This document shows, piece after piece, positions 1-8,884 of a DNA stretch of 64,000 nucleotides. Below the pieces are notes generated by a model. That model had not been told where the DNA came from and did not search any database. It saw nothing but the letters and a program-made list of their open reading frames with translations. Made by a program: the position numbers and the translations under genes. Numbering within the stretch: the stretch's first letter is position 1; every line of letters starts with the position of its first letter. The stretch lies in assembly GCF_030816155.1 (NCBI RefSeq), contig NZ_JAUSXR010000001.1, positions 2,108,001 through 2,172,000 of the forward strand, read 5' to 3'. The DNA comes from Arthrobacter woluwensis (lineage in GTDB: Bacteria > Actinomycetota > Actinomycetes > Actinomycetales > Micrococcaceae).

Positions 1-1300
1 CCAGCATCCGTTCCAGGGCGACGCGGGCGCCCTGCTGCACGGCGTCGTCTACGACGATCTGGTTCACGACCCGGCCCTGCACCAGTTCCTCCAGCACCCA
101 GGCCAGGTAGGCGGGGTGGATGCGGTACATGGTGGAGCAGGGGCAGATCACGGGGTCGAGGCAGAAGATCGTGTGCTGCGGGTACTCGGCGGCGAGCCGG
201 TTGACCATGTTGATCTCGGTGCCGATGGCGAAGGTCGTGGGTTCGGTGGCGGATGCGACGGCCTTCCGGATGTGGTCGGTGGACCCCGCCGAGTCCGCCG
301 CGTCCACCACCTCCATGGGGCACTCGGGGTGGACGATCACGGTCACGCCCGGGTGGTCCTGACGGGCCTTCTCGATCTGCGCCACGGTGAAGCGCTTGTG
401 GACCGAGCAGAAGCCCTGCCAGAGGATGACCTCGGCCTCCTCCAGGGTGGCCTCGCTGTTGCCGCCCAGGTCCTTGCGAGGATTCCAGAGGGGCATGTGC
501 TCGAGCGGCACGCCCATGGCCTTCGCCGTGTTGCGGCCCAGGTGCTGGTCCGGGAAGAACAGGACCCGCTGCCCGCGTTCGAAGGCCCATTCCAGCACCG
601 TCGCGGCGTTGGAAGACGTGCAGACGATCCCCCCGTGCTCACCGCAGAACGCCTTCAGTGCGGCCGAAGAGTTCATGTAGGTCACCGGGATGACGGGGAG
701 CCTGCCGTCGGCATCCGGTGCGGTGCCGTAGATCTCCTCGAGCTGCTCCCAGCACTCCTGCACGGAGTCGATGTCCGCCATGTCCGCCATGGAGCAGCCG
801 GCCGCCAGGTTGGGCAGGATCACGGCCTGGCGGTCCGTGGAGAGGATGTCCGCGGTCTCGGCCATGAAGTGGACCCCGCAGAAGATGATCGCCTCCGCCT
901 CGGGACGGGTCAGGGCGGCGTTCGCGAGCTGGAAGGAGTCGCCCACGAAGTCGGCGTACTTGACCACTTCATCGCGCTGGTAGAAGTGTCCCAGGATCAC
1001 GGCCCGGTCTCCCAGCACCTCTTTGGCGGCCAGGATGCGGCGGTCCAGTTCGGCGTCGCTCGCCTGCTTGTACTCGGCGGGGATCTCACCCTGGCGGGGC
1101 GTGCTCGACGGCGCGACGTCGGCGCTGGAGGCGCCCGGCCCGTACGCGGGGACGCCGCGAGCGGCCTCGGCGGCGTCGTACTCCCAGGGGCCGCTGGCCA
1201 GCTCGGTGCTGCACGTGCTCTGCCCGGCAGCCCGGGACAGCGCCGCGCTTTCGGCCTGCTCGCGGGTCAGGAGCTGAATGGTGGCGTTGACGCTGCTCAT
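1..1300 (-). CDS. nadA: Quinolinate synthase NadA (3' end cut by window edge)
   Basis: NadA condenses iminoaspartate with dihydroxyacetone phosphate to quinolinate, the first committed intermediate of de novo NAD synthesis, using a [4Fe-4S] cluster in the cytosol. About 433 residues are visible and the C-terminus lies left of position 1. Family segments seen include GHFYQRDEVV, FCGVHFMAETADIL, VCTSSNAATVL, VHPECPMEVV and CPCSTMYRIHP; the cysteines in the last three are the likely cluster ligands. An N-terminal extension of about 75 residues before the conserved core is typical of actinobacterial NadA. The ATG at 1300 overlaps the stop of the upstream nrtR gene by 4 bp, so the two are translationally coupled and co-transcribed. 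nadB and nadC would be expected beyond the left edge. Confidence 0.95.
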   Translation of the reverse strand, partial: MSSVNATIQLLTREQAESAALSRAAGQSTCSTELASGPWEYDAAEAARGVPAYGPGASSADVAPSSTPRQGEIPAEYKQASDAELDRRILAAKEVLGDRAVILGHFYQRDEVVKYADFVGDSFQLANAALTRPEAEAIIFCGVHFMAETADILSTDRQAVILPNLAAGCSMADMADIDSVQECWEQLEEIYGTAPDADGRLPVIPVTYMNSSAALKAFCGEHGGIVCTSSNAATVLEWAFERGQRVLFFPDQHLGRNTAKAMGVPLEHMPLWNPRKDLGGNSEATLEEAEVILWQGFCSVHKRFTVAQIEKARQDHPGVTVIVHPECPMEVVDAADSAGSTDHIRKAVASATEPTTFAIGTEINMVNRLAAEYPQHTIFCLDPVICPCSTMYRIHPAYLAWVLEELVQGRVVNQIVVDDAVQQGARVALERML

Positions 1301-2058
1301 GAGGGGTTCCTTGCTGTGTTCGGTGCTGTCCGGGGAGTGCTCGACGGCGCGGGGCCGGTGTAGCGGTAGAGGCGCGGCGGGCGGTGCTTGCCGCCCTGGA
1401 GGTAGCGGTCGCTGGGTTCGATGCCGACGGCGCTGGTCACGTGCCGCCGGAAGTTCGCGGGATCGAGAGGCTTGTCCAGGACGGCCTCGTAGACCTCCCG
1501 CAGCTGGGCCAGCGTGAAGTACTCCCCGAGGAAGTGGAACGCGATCGAGGCGTATTCCATCTTGTTGCGGAGCCGCCAGAGGGCGTAGTCCACGATCTCC
1601 TGGTGGTCGAAGGCCAGGTCCTCGACCTTGTCCGCCCGGAACCAGCGGACGTTCTCCTCCTCCCCGGGCAGCTCGGCCTCCTCCGGCTGGACCAGCGCCC
1701 AGTAGACGATGCTCACCACGCGCTGAGCGGGCGAGCGGTGCAGGCCACCGAAGGCGTAGAGCTGTTCCAGGTAGCGGGGAGCCAGCCCCGTGGTGTCGAG
1801 GAGGTTCCGCGAGGCGGCCTCGGGCAGCGATTCGTCGTGGCGGAGGGGGCCGCCCGGGAGCGCCCACTGTCCTTTGAACGGCTCCCGGATCCGTCGGACC
1901 AGGGGAAGCCAGAGCGTCGGACGACCGGAGGTCTCGCTGGGTTTCAGCGCGAAGATGACCGTGGAGATCGCCAGCCCGGGCGCCGCGAGGCGGCGTTCCT
2001 CCACATTGCCGACCGGGTTGGCCTGCACGGGGACCGTCAACGGCTGCCACTGATCCAT
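1297..2058 (-). CDS. nrtR: Nudix-related transcriptional regulator of NAD metabolism (NrtR family)
   Basis: 253 aa. The N-terminal part is a Nudix fold (PGLAISTVIFAL, QWALPGGPL) and the C-terminal part (residues about 150-235, FHFLGEYFTLAQLREVYEAV and KHRPPRLYRY) is the winged-helix DNA-binding domain of the NrtR family. The Nudix box is degenerate: where a hydrolase has REUxEE, this protein has SRNLLDTTGL, so the catalytic glutamates are missing and it should sense rather than hydrolyse (ADP-ribose is the known NrtR ligand). It overlaps nadA by 4 bp. NrtR proteins repress NAD synthesis genes. The palindromic stretch 47-78 bp upstream of its start is the likely operator, which implies autoregulation of nrtR-nadA. 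The last 15 or so residues are low-complexity. Confidence 0.85.
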   Translation of the reverse strand: MDQWQPLTVPVQANPVGNVEERRLAAPGLAISTVIFALKPSETSGRPTLWLPLVRRIREPFKGQWALPGGPLRHDESLPEAASRNLLDTTGLAPRYLEQLYAFGGLHRSPAQRVVSIVYWALVQPEEAELPGEEENVRWFRADKVEDLAFDHQEIVDYALWRLRNKMEYASIAFHFLGEYFTLAQLREVYEAVLDKPLDPANFRRHVTSAVGIEPSDRYLQGGKHRPPRLYRYTGPAPSSTPRTAPNTARNPS

Positions 2059-2104
2059 CGGCTCTCCTTTCCCGGGATTCGGGCTCCCGGCTCCTCCACC
2101 GAGT

Positions 2105-2136
2105 TAAAGTCGCTATGACTATAACTGAGGATAGTC
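2105..2136 (-). promoter_or_regulatory. Candidate NrtR operator upstream of nrtR-nadA
   Basis: Two overlapping dyads lie in an AT-rich patch upstream of nrtR. TAAAGTC (2105-2111) and GACTATA (2117-2123) pair at 6 of 7 positions around a 5-bp centre, and GACTAT (2117-2122) is a perfect inverted repeat of ATAGTC (2131-2136). NrtR regulators usually bind palindromes next to their own genes. The assignment rests on position and symmetry only. Confidence 0.5.
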
Positions 2137-2307
2137 CTCCACAGGCCCGACGGACAAGCGGATGAAGCGGGCTGTCCGGGACTGCTGTTCCCTCTCAGGC
2201 GAGCGGTAGAGTGACTTCACGGGCCGACCCAGGCCCCGGACCCCGACGACGGCGCCCCGGAGGCGACCGGCGCGACGGCCGCGAGATCACCCAGGAGGGA
2301 CACGGAC

Positions 2308-3132
2308 ATGACCCGGCACGCAGGCCAGAACCAGCCGCACACCGTGGAGGGACGCGACCCCGGGCTGAACGTCGAAGTGTTCCGCGCTGACACCGACGCC
2401 GGCCTGCCGCCCATCCTGCTCGTGCACGGCTTCTCGTCCAGCATCGAGCTCAACTGGGTGCAGAGCGGCTGGATCCGGGACCTCCTGAAAGTCGGCCGCT
2501 GGGCCATCGCCGTGGACCTCCCCGGCCACGGACACAGCGAGGCGCCCGCCGACATGGACTCCTACTCCCCCGGCAAGATCCGCGCCGATCTGTTGCAGGC
2601 CGTGACCGACGTCGGGGCCCGGCCCCTGCGCGACGGCGACCCAGGCAGCGGCCTCGACGTCATCGGCTACTCACTGGGCGGTCGCATCGGCTGGGAGATC
2701 GCCGGCACACAGCGCGGGCTCGTCCGGCGCGCGGTGCTCGGCGGCCCGAGCCACAACGACCCGCTCGCGGAGTTCGACGTCGTGGCCGCTCAGCGTCACC
2801 TCGCCGACGGCACTCCGATCGCCGACGCGTCCACTGCGGCGCTGCTCACCATGGCTCAGCTGGTGCCGAGCAACAACATCTTCGCGTTCCTGCAGCTGAT
2901 CGAGGCGGCGAAGGTCGAGCCGTTCGACCCGGAGGACGCCGTGCCCCATCAGGACGTGCTCCTCGCGGCGGGTTCGGAGGATCCCCGGGCGGCGTCGCTC
3001 CCCACCCTCGCGGCTCTGGTCGAGGAGGCGGGGGGTCACGCCGAGACCCTGCTGATCCCGGGCCGGAATCACACGAACGCCGTCACCAGCCGGGTCTTCA
3101 AGGAAGCCGCGCTCGAGTTTCTGGCGCGCTGA
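2308..3132 (+). CDS. Alpha/beta hydrolase
   Basis: 274 aa, cytosolic, no signal peptide. The fold is recognisable from ILLVHGFSSS (oxyanion-hole HG, residues 40-41), VDLPGHGHSE, the nucleophile elbow GYSLGG (Ser122), a likely acid Asp225 in GSEDPRA and the catalytic His255 in GRNHTN. The catalytic triad is therefore complete. The substrate cannot be inferred; the family includes esterases, lactonases and C-C hydrolases. The start is supported by a strong Shine-Dalgarno AGGAGGG at 2293-2299, 8 nt before the ATG. It is monocistronic, divergent from nrtR, and ends before a long hairpin shared with the convergent MFS gene. A TAGAGT -10-like box lies at 2207-2212. Confidence 0.85.
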   Translation: MTRHAGQNQPHTVEGRDPGLNVEVFRADTDAGLPPILLVHGFSSSIELNWVQSGWIRDLLKVGRWAIAVDLPGHGHSEAPADMDSYSPGKIRADLLQAVTDVGARPLRDGDPGSGLDVIGYSLGGRIGWEIAGTQRGLVRRAVLGGPSHNDPLAEFDVVAAQRHLADGTPIADASTAALLTMAQLVPSNNIFAFLQLIEAAKVEPFDPEDAVPHQDVLLAAGSEDPRAASLPTLAALVEEAGGHAETLLIPGRNHTNAVTSRVFKEAALEFLAR

Positions 3133-3155
3133 CCCTGCCTCTCCCGCGTTCCGTG

Positions 3156-3218
3156 CGTTGAGTGCTCAGTAGTTGCGGGTTCAGACGCCCAGGACCCGCA
3201 ACTACTGAGCACTCAACG
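3156..3218. repeat. 25-bp perfect inverted repeat between convergent genes (bidirectional terminator or repeat element)
   Basis: Arms 3156-3180 and 3194-3218 are perfectly complementary over 25 bp around a 13-nt loop. It sits between the convergent hydrolase and MFS stops, so termination is a natural role. It has no T tract, and its arms have a more even base composition than the other hairpins in the window, so it could also be a copy of a dispersed intergenic repeat. Confidence 0.75.
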
Positions 3219-3228
3219 GGGAGCGCAC

Positions 3229-4542
3229 TCAGCGCGACAGGGCCTTGAGGATCCGCCCGGCCACCAGGCCGAGCAGCATGAGCAGCAGCGCGGCCGACCC
3301 GGACACCAGGAACGCCGGATGCGAACCGCCGGCCTGCGCCGCGGCGCCCGCCACGGCATAACCGAGAGCCGTCCCGGCGACGATCCCGCTCGAGAGGGCG
3401 GTCATGACGGTCGACATGCGCGCCGCGGGGGCCACCTGGGCGCCGATCGCGAACACGGTGACCATGAGCGGCCCCACCGCGACACCCAGCAGGAGCAGCA
3501 CCGGGATGATGCTGCCGAGGGTGAGGGGAAGGAGAAGCAACGCACTGCCCGCCGTGAGGAGCAGGGCGCAGAACACCCACCGCGCACCATGGCGGAACTT
3601 CTCGGGCCAGGCGGCGATGGACAGCGCCATGACCGCGGAGCTGAGCCCCATGGCCGAGTAGAGCAGGCCCGCGAGCTCCGGGTTGGCGAACTCACCGGCG
3701 AAGGCGCTGAGTGCTGCTTGGGTGCCGCCGAAGAAGGTGCCCATGCAGACCATGGCCAGCACGGCGACGGCGACCATCGCCAGACGCAGGCGGGCCGCGC
3801 CGTCGGGGGCTTCCGCCGTCGTCGTCCCGGCCGGCGCGTTCCGCGTCCCCTGGACGGCGGTGACACTCGGGTGAAGGGCGAAGAGCGGGACGAGGACCAG
3901 AGTGAGCAGCGCGGCGAGCGCGAGCGGCAGCCAGGGGGCGAGGAACGCCGCCAGGACTCCCACGAGGGCGGGGCCGAGCACGAAGGTGAGTTCGTCCGTG
4001 GTGCCCTCGAAGGACATGGCGACGTCGTTCATGCCGGCACGCGAGCCACGCTTCCGTCCGATGAGCGCGAGCCAGCGCACCCTGGAGAGCGGCCCGACCT
4101 GCGGAGACGTGAAGCCACCCGCGAAGGCCGCCACCACGATCCACAGCACGGAGGGCTCCTGCGAGGTGAGGCAAGCGCCCAGAAGAAGGGCGAGCGAGAC
4201 GACGTTGGCGGCCGCGTAGCCGAGGAGCACGGGACGCTGGCCCAGGCGGTCGGCGAGCATGCCGACCAAGGGCGCGCCCACCGCGGAGCCGATGCCGACC
4301 GCTCCGGCGGCCAGGCCGGCCGAGGCGTAGGAATGGGTCACGGCGGTGACCAGGCTCATGGTGCCGATGGTGAGCATGGCCAGCGGAAGGCGGGCCAGCA
4401 TGGTGAGGAAGATGTACCAGCCGCCGCTGAGACGCGGAAGCTGGGCGTACTGCCGGAACATGCCGACGATGCGCTCCCAGGCGGAGACCGGGGATGCCGC
4501 CACGGAGGGGCGGTCTTCAGAGGTACGGGAGGGTGCTGTCAT
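3229..4542 (-). CDS. Major facilitator superfamily transporter
   Basis: 437 aa with about 12 hydrophobic segments, an integral membrane secondary transporter. The N-terminal half contains [25 protein letters not shown], the MFS motif A region (GxxxDRxGxR type) between helices 2 and 3, and a large cytoplasmic loop with a low-complexity stretch ([20 protein letters not shown]) separates the halves. The architecture resembles drug or metabolite exporters; the substrate is unknown. The start at 4542 has an AGGAG sequence about 9 nt upstream. It is single and divergent from the DUF2130 gene. A TATACT box on the minus strand (4634-4629) is a possible -10. Confidence 0.85.
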   Translation of the reverse strand: MTAPSRTSEDRPSVAASPVSAWERIVGMFRQYAQLPRLSGGWYIFLTMLARLPLAMLTIGTMSLVTAVTHSYASAGLAAGAVGIGSAVGAPLVGMLADRLGQRPVLLGYAAANVVSLALLLGACLTSQEPSVLWIVVAAFAGGFTSPQVGPLSRVRWLALIGRKRGSRAGMNDVAMSFEGTTDELTFVLGPALVGVLAAFLAPWLPLALAALLTLVLVPLFALHPSVTAVQGTRNAPAGTTTAEAPDGAARLRLAMVAVAVLAMVCMGTFFGGTQAALSAFAGEFANPELAGLLYSAMGLSSAVMALSIAAWPEKFRHGARWVFCALLLTAGSALLLLPLTLGSIIPVLLLLGVAVGPLMVTVFAIGAQVAPAARMSTVMTALSSGIVAGTALGYAVAGAAAQAGGSHPAFLVSGSAALLLMLLGLVAGRILKALSR

Positions 4543-4730
4543 GCGCAGGACTCCTGAAAGGTGATACTGCAGAACGCAGTGCGCACCGTCCCTGCCACCC
4601 GATGCGCCCGACCCTTTGTACTCCCTCCAGTATACCGGCGTTCCCGTCCACGCAGCGCGTCAGAGTGTCGGCCGTCCGCTATAGGCTGAGGGCTGCGAAT
4701 GCATCCTGGCGACGTGGAAGGAACGCGCAC

Positions 4731-6149
4731 ATGCACGAGGTGGTTTGCCCCCATTGTGGGAAGGCCTTCACGATCGATGAGGCGGGCTACGCCGAGATCG
4801 TCCGGCAGGTCCGGGACCGCGAGTTCGAGGAGCAGCTGCATCAGCGGCTCGAGCTGGCCGAGAAGGACAAAGCGGCGGCTGTGGAACTCGCCGAGTCGCG
4901 GATGGCCCAGGAGCTTCAGAAGTCCGCCAGCGCCAAAGACTCCCAGATCCAGGATCTGAAGGCACGGCTCGAAGCCGAGGAGACCGCGCGCCGCCTCGCT
5001 GTCGCGGAGGCCCTGGGCGGTCTGGAAAAAGAGCGCGACACCCTCCAGAGTGAGCTCCAGCAGGCCCGCCGTGACCAGCAGACCGCCACCGAACTGCTCG
5101 AAGCGAAGCTGCGCAGTGAATTGCAGGCCGCGGCCGCCGCCAAGGACGCGGAGATCCAGAGCCTCAAGGCGAAGCTCGACGCCGGCGAGACCGCCCGGCG
5201 GCTGGCGATCACCGAAGCGGTGGGCAACGTCGAGAAGGACCGCGATGCGCTGCGCAACGAGCTGGACCGCGCGGCCCTGGAGAAGAAGCTCGCGGAGCAG
5301 GCGCTCAAGGACAAGTACGAGACCCAGCTCAGGGACCGGGACGACGCGATCGAGCGTCTGCGGGACATGAAGGCCCGGCTGTCCACCAAGATGGTGGGCG
5401 AGACGCTGGAACAGCACTGCGAGACCGAGTTCAACCGCCTGCGGGCCACAGCGTTCCCGCGCGCGTACTTCGAGAAGGACAACGACGCGCGGAGCGGCAG
5501 CAAGGGCGACTACATCTTCCGCGACAGCGATGAGAACGGCACCGAGATCGTCTCCATCATGTTCGAGATGAAGAACGAGAACGACGGCACGGCCACCAAG
5601 CACAAGAACGAGGACTTCCTCAAGGAACTCGACCGGGACCGCGCCGAGAAGGGCTGCGAGTACGGCGTGCTGGTCAGCCTCCTCGAAGCCGACAGCGAGC
5701 TGTACAACGGCGGGATCGTGGACGTGTCCCACCGCTACCCGAAGATGTACGTGGTGCGGCCGCAGTTCTTCATCCCGATCATCACCCTGCTCCGCAACGC
5801 CGCGCTGAACTCGCTGAAGTACAAGACCGAACTGGAACTCGTCCGGGCTCAGAACATCGACATCACGGAGTTCGAGGACCAGCTGGAGGACTTCAAGAGC
5901 CGCTTCGGCAAGAACTACGAGCTGGCGTCACGGCGCTTCCACGAGGCCATCGACCAGATCGACAAGTCGATCGCGCAATTGCAGAAGGTCAAGGAGTCGC
6001 TGCTCGGATCGGAGCGGAACCTGCGGCTGGCCAATGACAAGGCGCAGGACGTGACCATCAAGAAGCTCACCCGCGGCAATCCGACCATGGCGGCCAAGTT
6101 CGCCGAGCTGTCCCGGCCGGACGCTCCGGAGCAGCCCACGCTGGAGTAG
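4731..6149 (+). CDS. DUF2130 domain protein: coiled coil plus nuclease-like C-terminal domain
   Basis: 472 aa from the ATG at 4731, which has GGAAGGA at 4716-4722. The frame stays open upstream to 4494, but that extension is not family-like. Residues 3-12 ([10 protein letters not shown]) are a zinc-ribbon-like start. Residues about 20-215 form a long charged coiled coil with an internal duplication of about 69 residues (the copies contain [18 protein letters not shown] and [18 protein letters not shown]). Residues about 220-400 are the DUF2130 domain with GDYIF (about 258) and FEMKNE (about 278-283), a D...ExK arrangement of the PD-(D/E)xK nuclease fold. The cellular role is undefined. A third helical region ends the protein. 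Family assignment is confident; nuclease activity is inferred. Confidence 0.85.
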   Translation: MHEVVCPHCGKAFTIDEAGYAEIVRQVRDREFEEQLHQRLELAEKDKAAAVELAESRMAQELQKSASAKDSQIQDLKARLEAEETARRLAVAEALGGLEKERDTLQSELQQARRDQQTATELLEAKLRSELQAAAAAKDAEIQSLKAKLDAGETARRLAITEAVGNVEKDRDALRNELDRAALEKKLAEQALKDKYETQLRDRDDAIERLRDMKARLSTKMVGETLEQHCETEFNRLRATAFPRAYFEKDNDARSGSKGDYIFRDSDENGTEIVSIMFEMKNENDGTATKHKNEDFLKELDRDRAEKGCEYGVLVSLLEADSELYNGGIVDVSHRYPKMYVVRPQFFIPIITLLRNAALNSLKYKTELELVRAQNIDITEFEDQLEDFKSRFGKNYELASRRFHEAIDQIDKSIAQLQKVKESLLGSERNLRLANDKAQDVTIKKLTRGNPTMAAKFAELSRPDAPEQPTLE

Positions 6150-6186
6150 CGCGGGCGGCCCCGGGCGGGCTGCCGACGTCGGGCGC

Positions 6187-6552
6187 CTAGTCCACCGGCG
6201 AGACCCGGATCAGATTGCCGTCCGGGTCGGCGATGACGAAGGTGCGTCCGAAGACGTCGTCATGCGGCTCCTCCAGGACCGTGACCCCCTTCGCGGCCCA
6301 CCGCGCGTACATCGCATCCACGGCCTCCGCCGAGCCGGGGACCATGAGCCCGATCTCGCTCGTCCGCGGCGTGCCCGGGACGGCGTGCTCGCTGCGGCCG
6401 GTCCACAGGGCGAACAGCACGCCCGGGGCGGCTTCGAACGCGACGTAGCGCGGGCTCGTGAAGGTGGGCGCCATGTCGAACAGATCGCTGTAGAAGGCGG
6501 TGGAAGCCTCGGCATCGCGGACGTAGAACAGGAACAGATTCGGTGCAGACAT
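6187..6552 (-). CDS. VOC (glyoxalase/bleomycin-resistance) family protein
   Basis: 121 aa, one vicinal-oxygen-chelate domain made of two beta-alpha-beta-beta-beta modules: FYVRDAEASTAFYSDLF at the start and FGRTFVIADPDGNLIRV at the end. The ATG at 6552 follows a GAGGAGA Shine-Dalgarno; an open frame to 6612 exists but lacks support. It is divergent from a WYL regulator with 93 bp between the starts, so that regulator may control it. VOC proteins include glyoxalases, dioxygenases and drug-binding proteins; the specific activity cannot be told. Confidence 0.85.
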   Translation of the reverse strand: MSAPNLFLFYVRDAEASTAFYSDLFDMAPTFTSPRYVAFEAAPGVLFALWTGRSEHAVPGTPRTSEIGLMVPGSAEAVDAMYARWAAKGVTVLEEPHDDVFGRTFVIADPDGNLIRVSPVD

Positions 6553-6645
6553 GAGATCTCCTCGGGTCGCTGATGATCGGTACAGGACCATCAGATCCTC
6601 TAAACACGACACCTTCTGTCACCTTTTCTGCGAGGATTGCTGTCC

Positions 6646-7632
6646 ATGAAGGCTTCGCGGCTGCTGCATCTCCTCCTCCTGCTCCAGGTCCGCCAGCGCG
6701 TCACCACCACGGAGCTCGCGGAGCGCCTGGAGGTGTCTCGCCGGACCATCCTGCGGGACGTCGAGGCGCTCTCCGCGGCCGGGGTTCCGGTGTATGCGGA
6801 ACGCGGACGCGCGGGCGGGATCGTCCTCCTTTCCGATGCCCGGCTCAACGCCTCCCACCTGGATCCGGAGGAGCTGGAAGCCCTGTCTCTGACGGGGCTG
6901 GACGCGGCGCAGCTCGACGCTCTCGGACTGTCCGCCGCGCACCAGGCGGCAGCACACAAGATCGCCGCGCGGGCCGCCGCGAACCCGGGAACCCGGCAGC
7001 TGGCCCGCCTGGCCGATCTGGTCCATGTCGAGAGCACGGCCTGGTTCGCCGATCCCGGCGCGGGAGCCGACGTCGCGGATCTCGCCTGGGCTCTCCGCAC
7101 CGGCAACCGCCTGCGGATCGAGTACCGGCGCAGCGCGGAAGCCCAGCCGTCCTCACTCGACGTGGACCCGTACGGAATCGTCGCGAAATCGGGGCGCTGG
7201 TACCTCATAGCGGACGCGGACGGGGAGGGCCGCCTGTTCGCCCTGGAACGGCTCGCGGACTACCGGATGCTGGAGGCCCCGGCACGACTGCGCGACGGCG
7301 AGACCCTGCGGACCGCGTGGACGGCCCTGAAGGAACGCACCGAGTCATCGGGCCGGGTGCGCGTCACGGTCCGTCTGCGGGCGAACCGGCTCGACCTGGC
7401 CCGGCGGATCCTCGGGTCCCGGCTGAAGACCGTCGATCCTTCGGAAGCCGCGGATCAGGACGGCTGGTGCACCGCGGTGCTGCACTATCCGGACCTCGAA
7501 TCGGTGCGGCAACTGCTCCAGTTCGGGGACCATCTGGAGGTCCTCTCCCCCGACGGCGCCCGCGACGTCATCCGCCGTCTCGCCGAGGATCTGGCCCTGC
7601 GGCACGCGCCGCGTCCTGCCGGGGACGGCTGA
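6646..7632 (+). CDS. WYL-domain (YafY-type) transcriptional regulator
   Basis: 328 aa. Residues 1-60 are a winged helix-turn-helix of the HTH_11 type (RLLHLLLLLQVRQRVTTTELAERLEVSRRTILRDVEALSAAGVPV, given here as the landmark for its position). The middle part carries the WYL domain (RLRIEYRRS, VDPYGIVAKSGRWYLIA, FALERLADYRMLE) and the C-terminus has the WCX-type extension (VTVRLRANRLDLARRIL). WYL domains are thought to sense nucleotide or other ligands. The ATG at 6646 is preceded by CGAGG at 6631-6635; a TTG at 6637 sits too close to that site. Its divergent partner is the VOC gene. It ends at a strong hairpin. Confidence 0.85.
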   Translation: MKASRLLHLLLLLQVRQRVTTTELAERLEVSRRTILRDVEALSAAGVPVYAERGRAGGIVLLSDARLNASHLDPEELEALSLTGLDAAQLDALGLSAAHQAAAHKIAARAAANPGTRQLARLADLVHVESTAWFADPGAGADVADLAWALRTGNRLRIEYRRSAEAQPSSLDVDPYGIVAKSGRWYLIADADGEGRLFALERLADYRMLEAPARLRDGETLRTAWTALKERTESSGRVRVTVRLRANRLDLARRILGSRLKTVDPSEAADQDGWCTAVLHYPDLESVRQLLQFGDHLEVLSPDGARDVIRRLAEDLALRHAPRPAGDG

Positions 7633-7643
7633 CGCCGGAAACG

Positions 7644-7681
7644 CGCAGGGGCCGCCGACCTCGTGGTCGGCGGCCCCTGCG
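7644..7681. terminator. Bidirectional hairpin terminator
   Basis: A 17-bp perfect GC-rich stem (7644-7660 with 7665-7681) and TCGT loop between the convergent WYL regulator and aquaporin-family gene. Confidence 0.8.
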
Positions 7682-7695
7682 GAGAGGGAAGCGGG

Positions 7696-8661
7696 CTACT
7701 TCTTGTCGAAGAAGTCCCGGGCCTCCTCATGCTCGGCGGCGGCGCGAGCGCCGTCGGCCTTCTCCTGAGGAGCCTCCTCCACCACGGTCTCCTGCACGAC
7801 CTCCTGAGAGGCCTCCGGCGCGACGACGCCGGTCCCGGCCTCCGCCGGCAGGCCGGCCTCCGCGGCGCGGACCTCCTCCGCTGCCGCGAGGTCGGCGCCG
7901 GTGACACTGATGAGGCGTGCCACCATGCCCGTCAGCAGGGCGCCGGCGAGCGGTGCGACCCAGAAGAGCCACTGCTGCTGAAGGGCCCACGGCTCGGCGA
8001 AGATGGCCGTGGCCAGGGCCCGCACCGGGTTGAACTGGCTGTTGGACAGCCCCTGGGCGAACTGTCCCAGAACGGCGAGCGCCAGGCCCACGGAGACGGC
8101 GGCGGCGGGGATGTTGCGGTTCTTGCCGTCCTTGCTCGCGGCGAGGTACACGGCGGCCAGCACGGCGGCGCCGACGATCTCCACCAGGAGGACGCCGGGC
8201 AGCTGCACCGAGAAGGGCGAATGCTCGGCGTAGCCCGCGGCGACGAAGCGGAACGAGCTGTCCACCTTGATGCCCGGGATGTTGCGGAGCACGGCCGCGA
8301 GCGCCAGCGCGGCGCCCAGGGCGCCGACCAGCTGTGCGAGAAGGTAGACGATCGCGTCACGCCAGGCCGATCGTCCGGCGACGGCGGAGGCGAGACTCAG
8401 CACAGGGTTGAAATGGCCGCCACTGACGCGCCCCAGGGCGTACATCGCCGCGATGGTCGCCAGACCGGTGGCGATGGGGCCCGGGAACAGCGCGAGTGAG
8501 GTGTTGGTGAACATCACTACGCCCGCACCGGCCAGGACCACCAGGAAGGTGCCCAGGACCTCGGCTCCGGCGCGCAGCAGTAGGCTGTGCGCCGGCTTCT
8601 GTCCGCTGCCGGGAATCGTACGGATGGCCGTTTCGGCGCGCTCAGCGTCGACGGAAGTCAT
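7696..8661 (-). CDS. MIP/aquaporin-family channel with acidic C-terminal tail
   Basis: 321 aa. Residues 28-255 form six membrane helices with the two MIP signature loops: GGHFNPVLS (N85) and SQFNPVRA (N211, with the arginine of the selectivity filter at 214). Both NPA motifs read NPV. The protein should conduct water or small neutral solutes such as glycerol. Residues about 255-321 are an Ala/Glu-rich cytosolic tail (ASQEVVQETVVEEAPQEK) not needed for the channel fold. The gene is single and ends at a strong terminator. The 223-bp upstream region holds a 56-bp tandem duplication. Confidence 0.85.
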   Translation of the reverse strand: MTSVDAERAETAIRTIPGSGQKPAHSLLLRAGAEVLGTFLVVLAGAGVVMFTNTSLALFPGPIATGLATIAAMYALGRVSGGHFNPVLSLASAVAGRSAWRDAIVYLLAQLVGALGAALALAAVLRNIPGIKVDSSFRFVAAGYAEHSPFSVQLPGVLLVEIVGAAVLAAVYLAASKDGKNRNIPAAAVSVGLALAVLGQFAQGLSNSQFNPVRALATAIFAEPWALQQQWLFWVAPLAGALLTGMVARLISVTGADLAAAEEVRAAEAGLPAEAGTGVVAPEASQEVVQETVVEEAPQEKADGARAAAEHEEARDFFDKK

Positions 8662-8771
8662 GAATGTCCTGTCCTTCGAATGTCAGCTTGATGTGGTGCG
8701 CGGCAAGGTTCCGGCCACGCGGGCCCCCTCACCATGGCATCACTGCCTGGGAACCCCCTGTAGCTGTAAGT

Positions 8772-8883
8772 CTAGTGCCAGGGGTCCCCGGGCTGAGCTC
8801 TGCGAAGTCCGGGGCAGGCACTGGACGCTAGTGCCAGGGGTCCCCGGGCTGAGCTCTCCGAAGTCCGGGGCAGGCGCTGGACG
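8772..8883. repeat. 56-bp tandem duplication, each unit a hairpin
   Basis: Copies 8772-8827 and 8828-8883 match at 54 of 56 positions. Each unit can fold: AGTGCC pairs with GGCACT (GGCGCT in the second copy, kept by a G-T wobble) and CCCCGG pairs with CCGGGG. The array abuts the merR stop at 8885, so it probably acts as a doubled terminator. It lies between merR and the aquaporin-family gene, both on the minus strand. Confidence 0.85.
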
Positions 8884-8884
8884 C

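Noticed and set aside
4494..4730. Longer N-terminus for the DUF2130 protein
   Set aside because: The 79 added residues are basic and unrelated to the family, overlap the MFS 5' end on the other strand, and the ATG at 4731 has a good Shine-Dalgarno sequence and begins the conserved zinc-ribbon-like segment.
8772..8883. CRISPR-like direct repeats
   Set aside because: The units are adjacent without spacers and number only two; no cas genes in the window.
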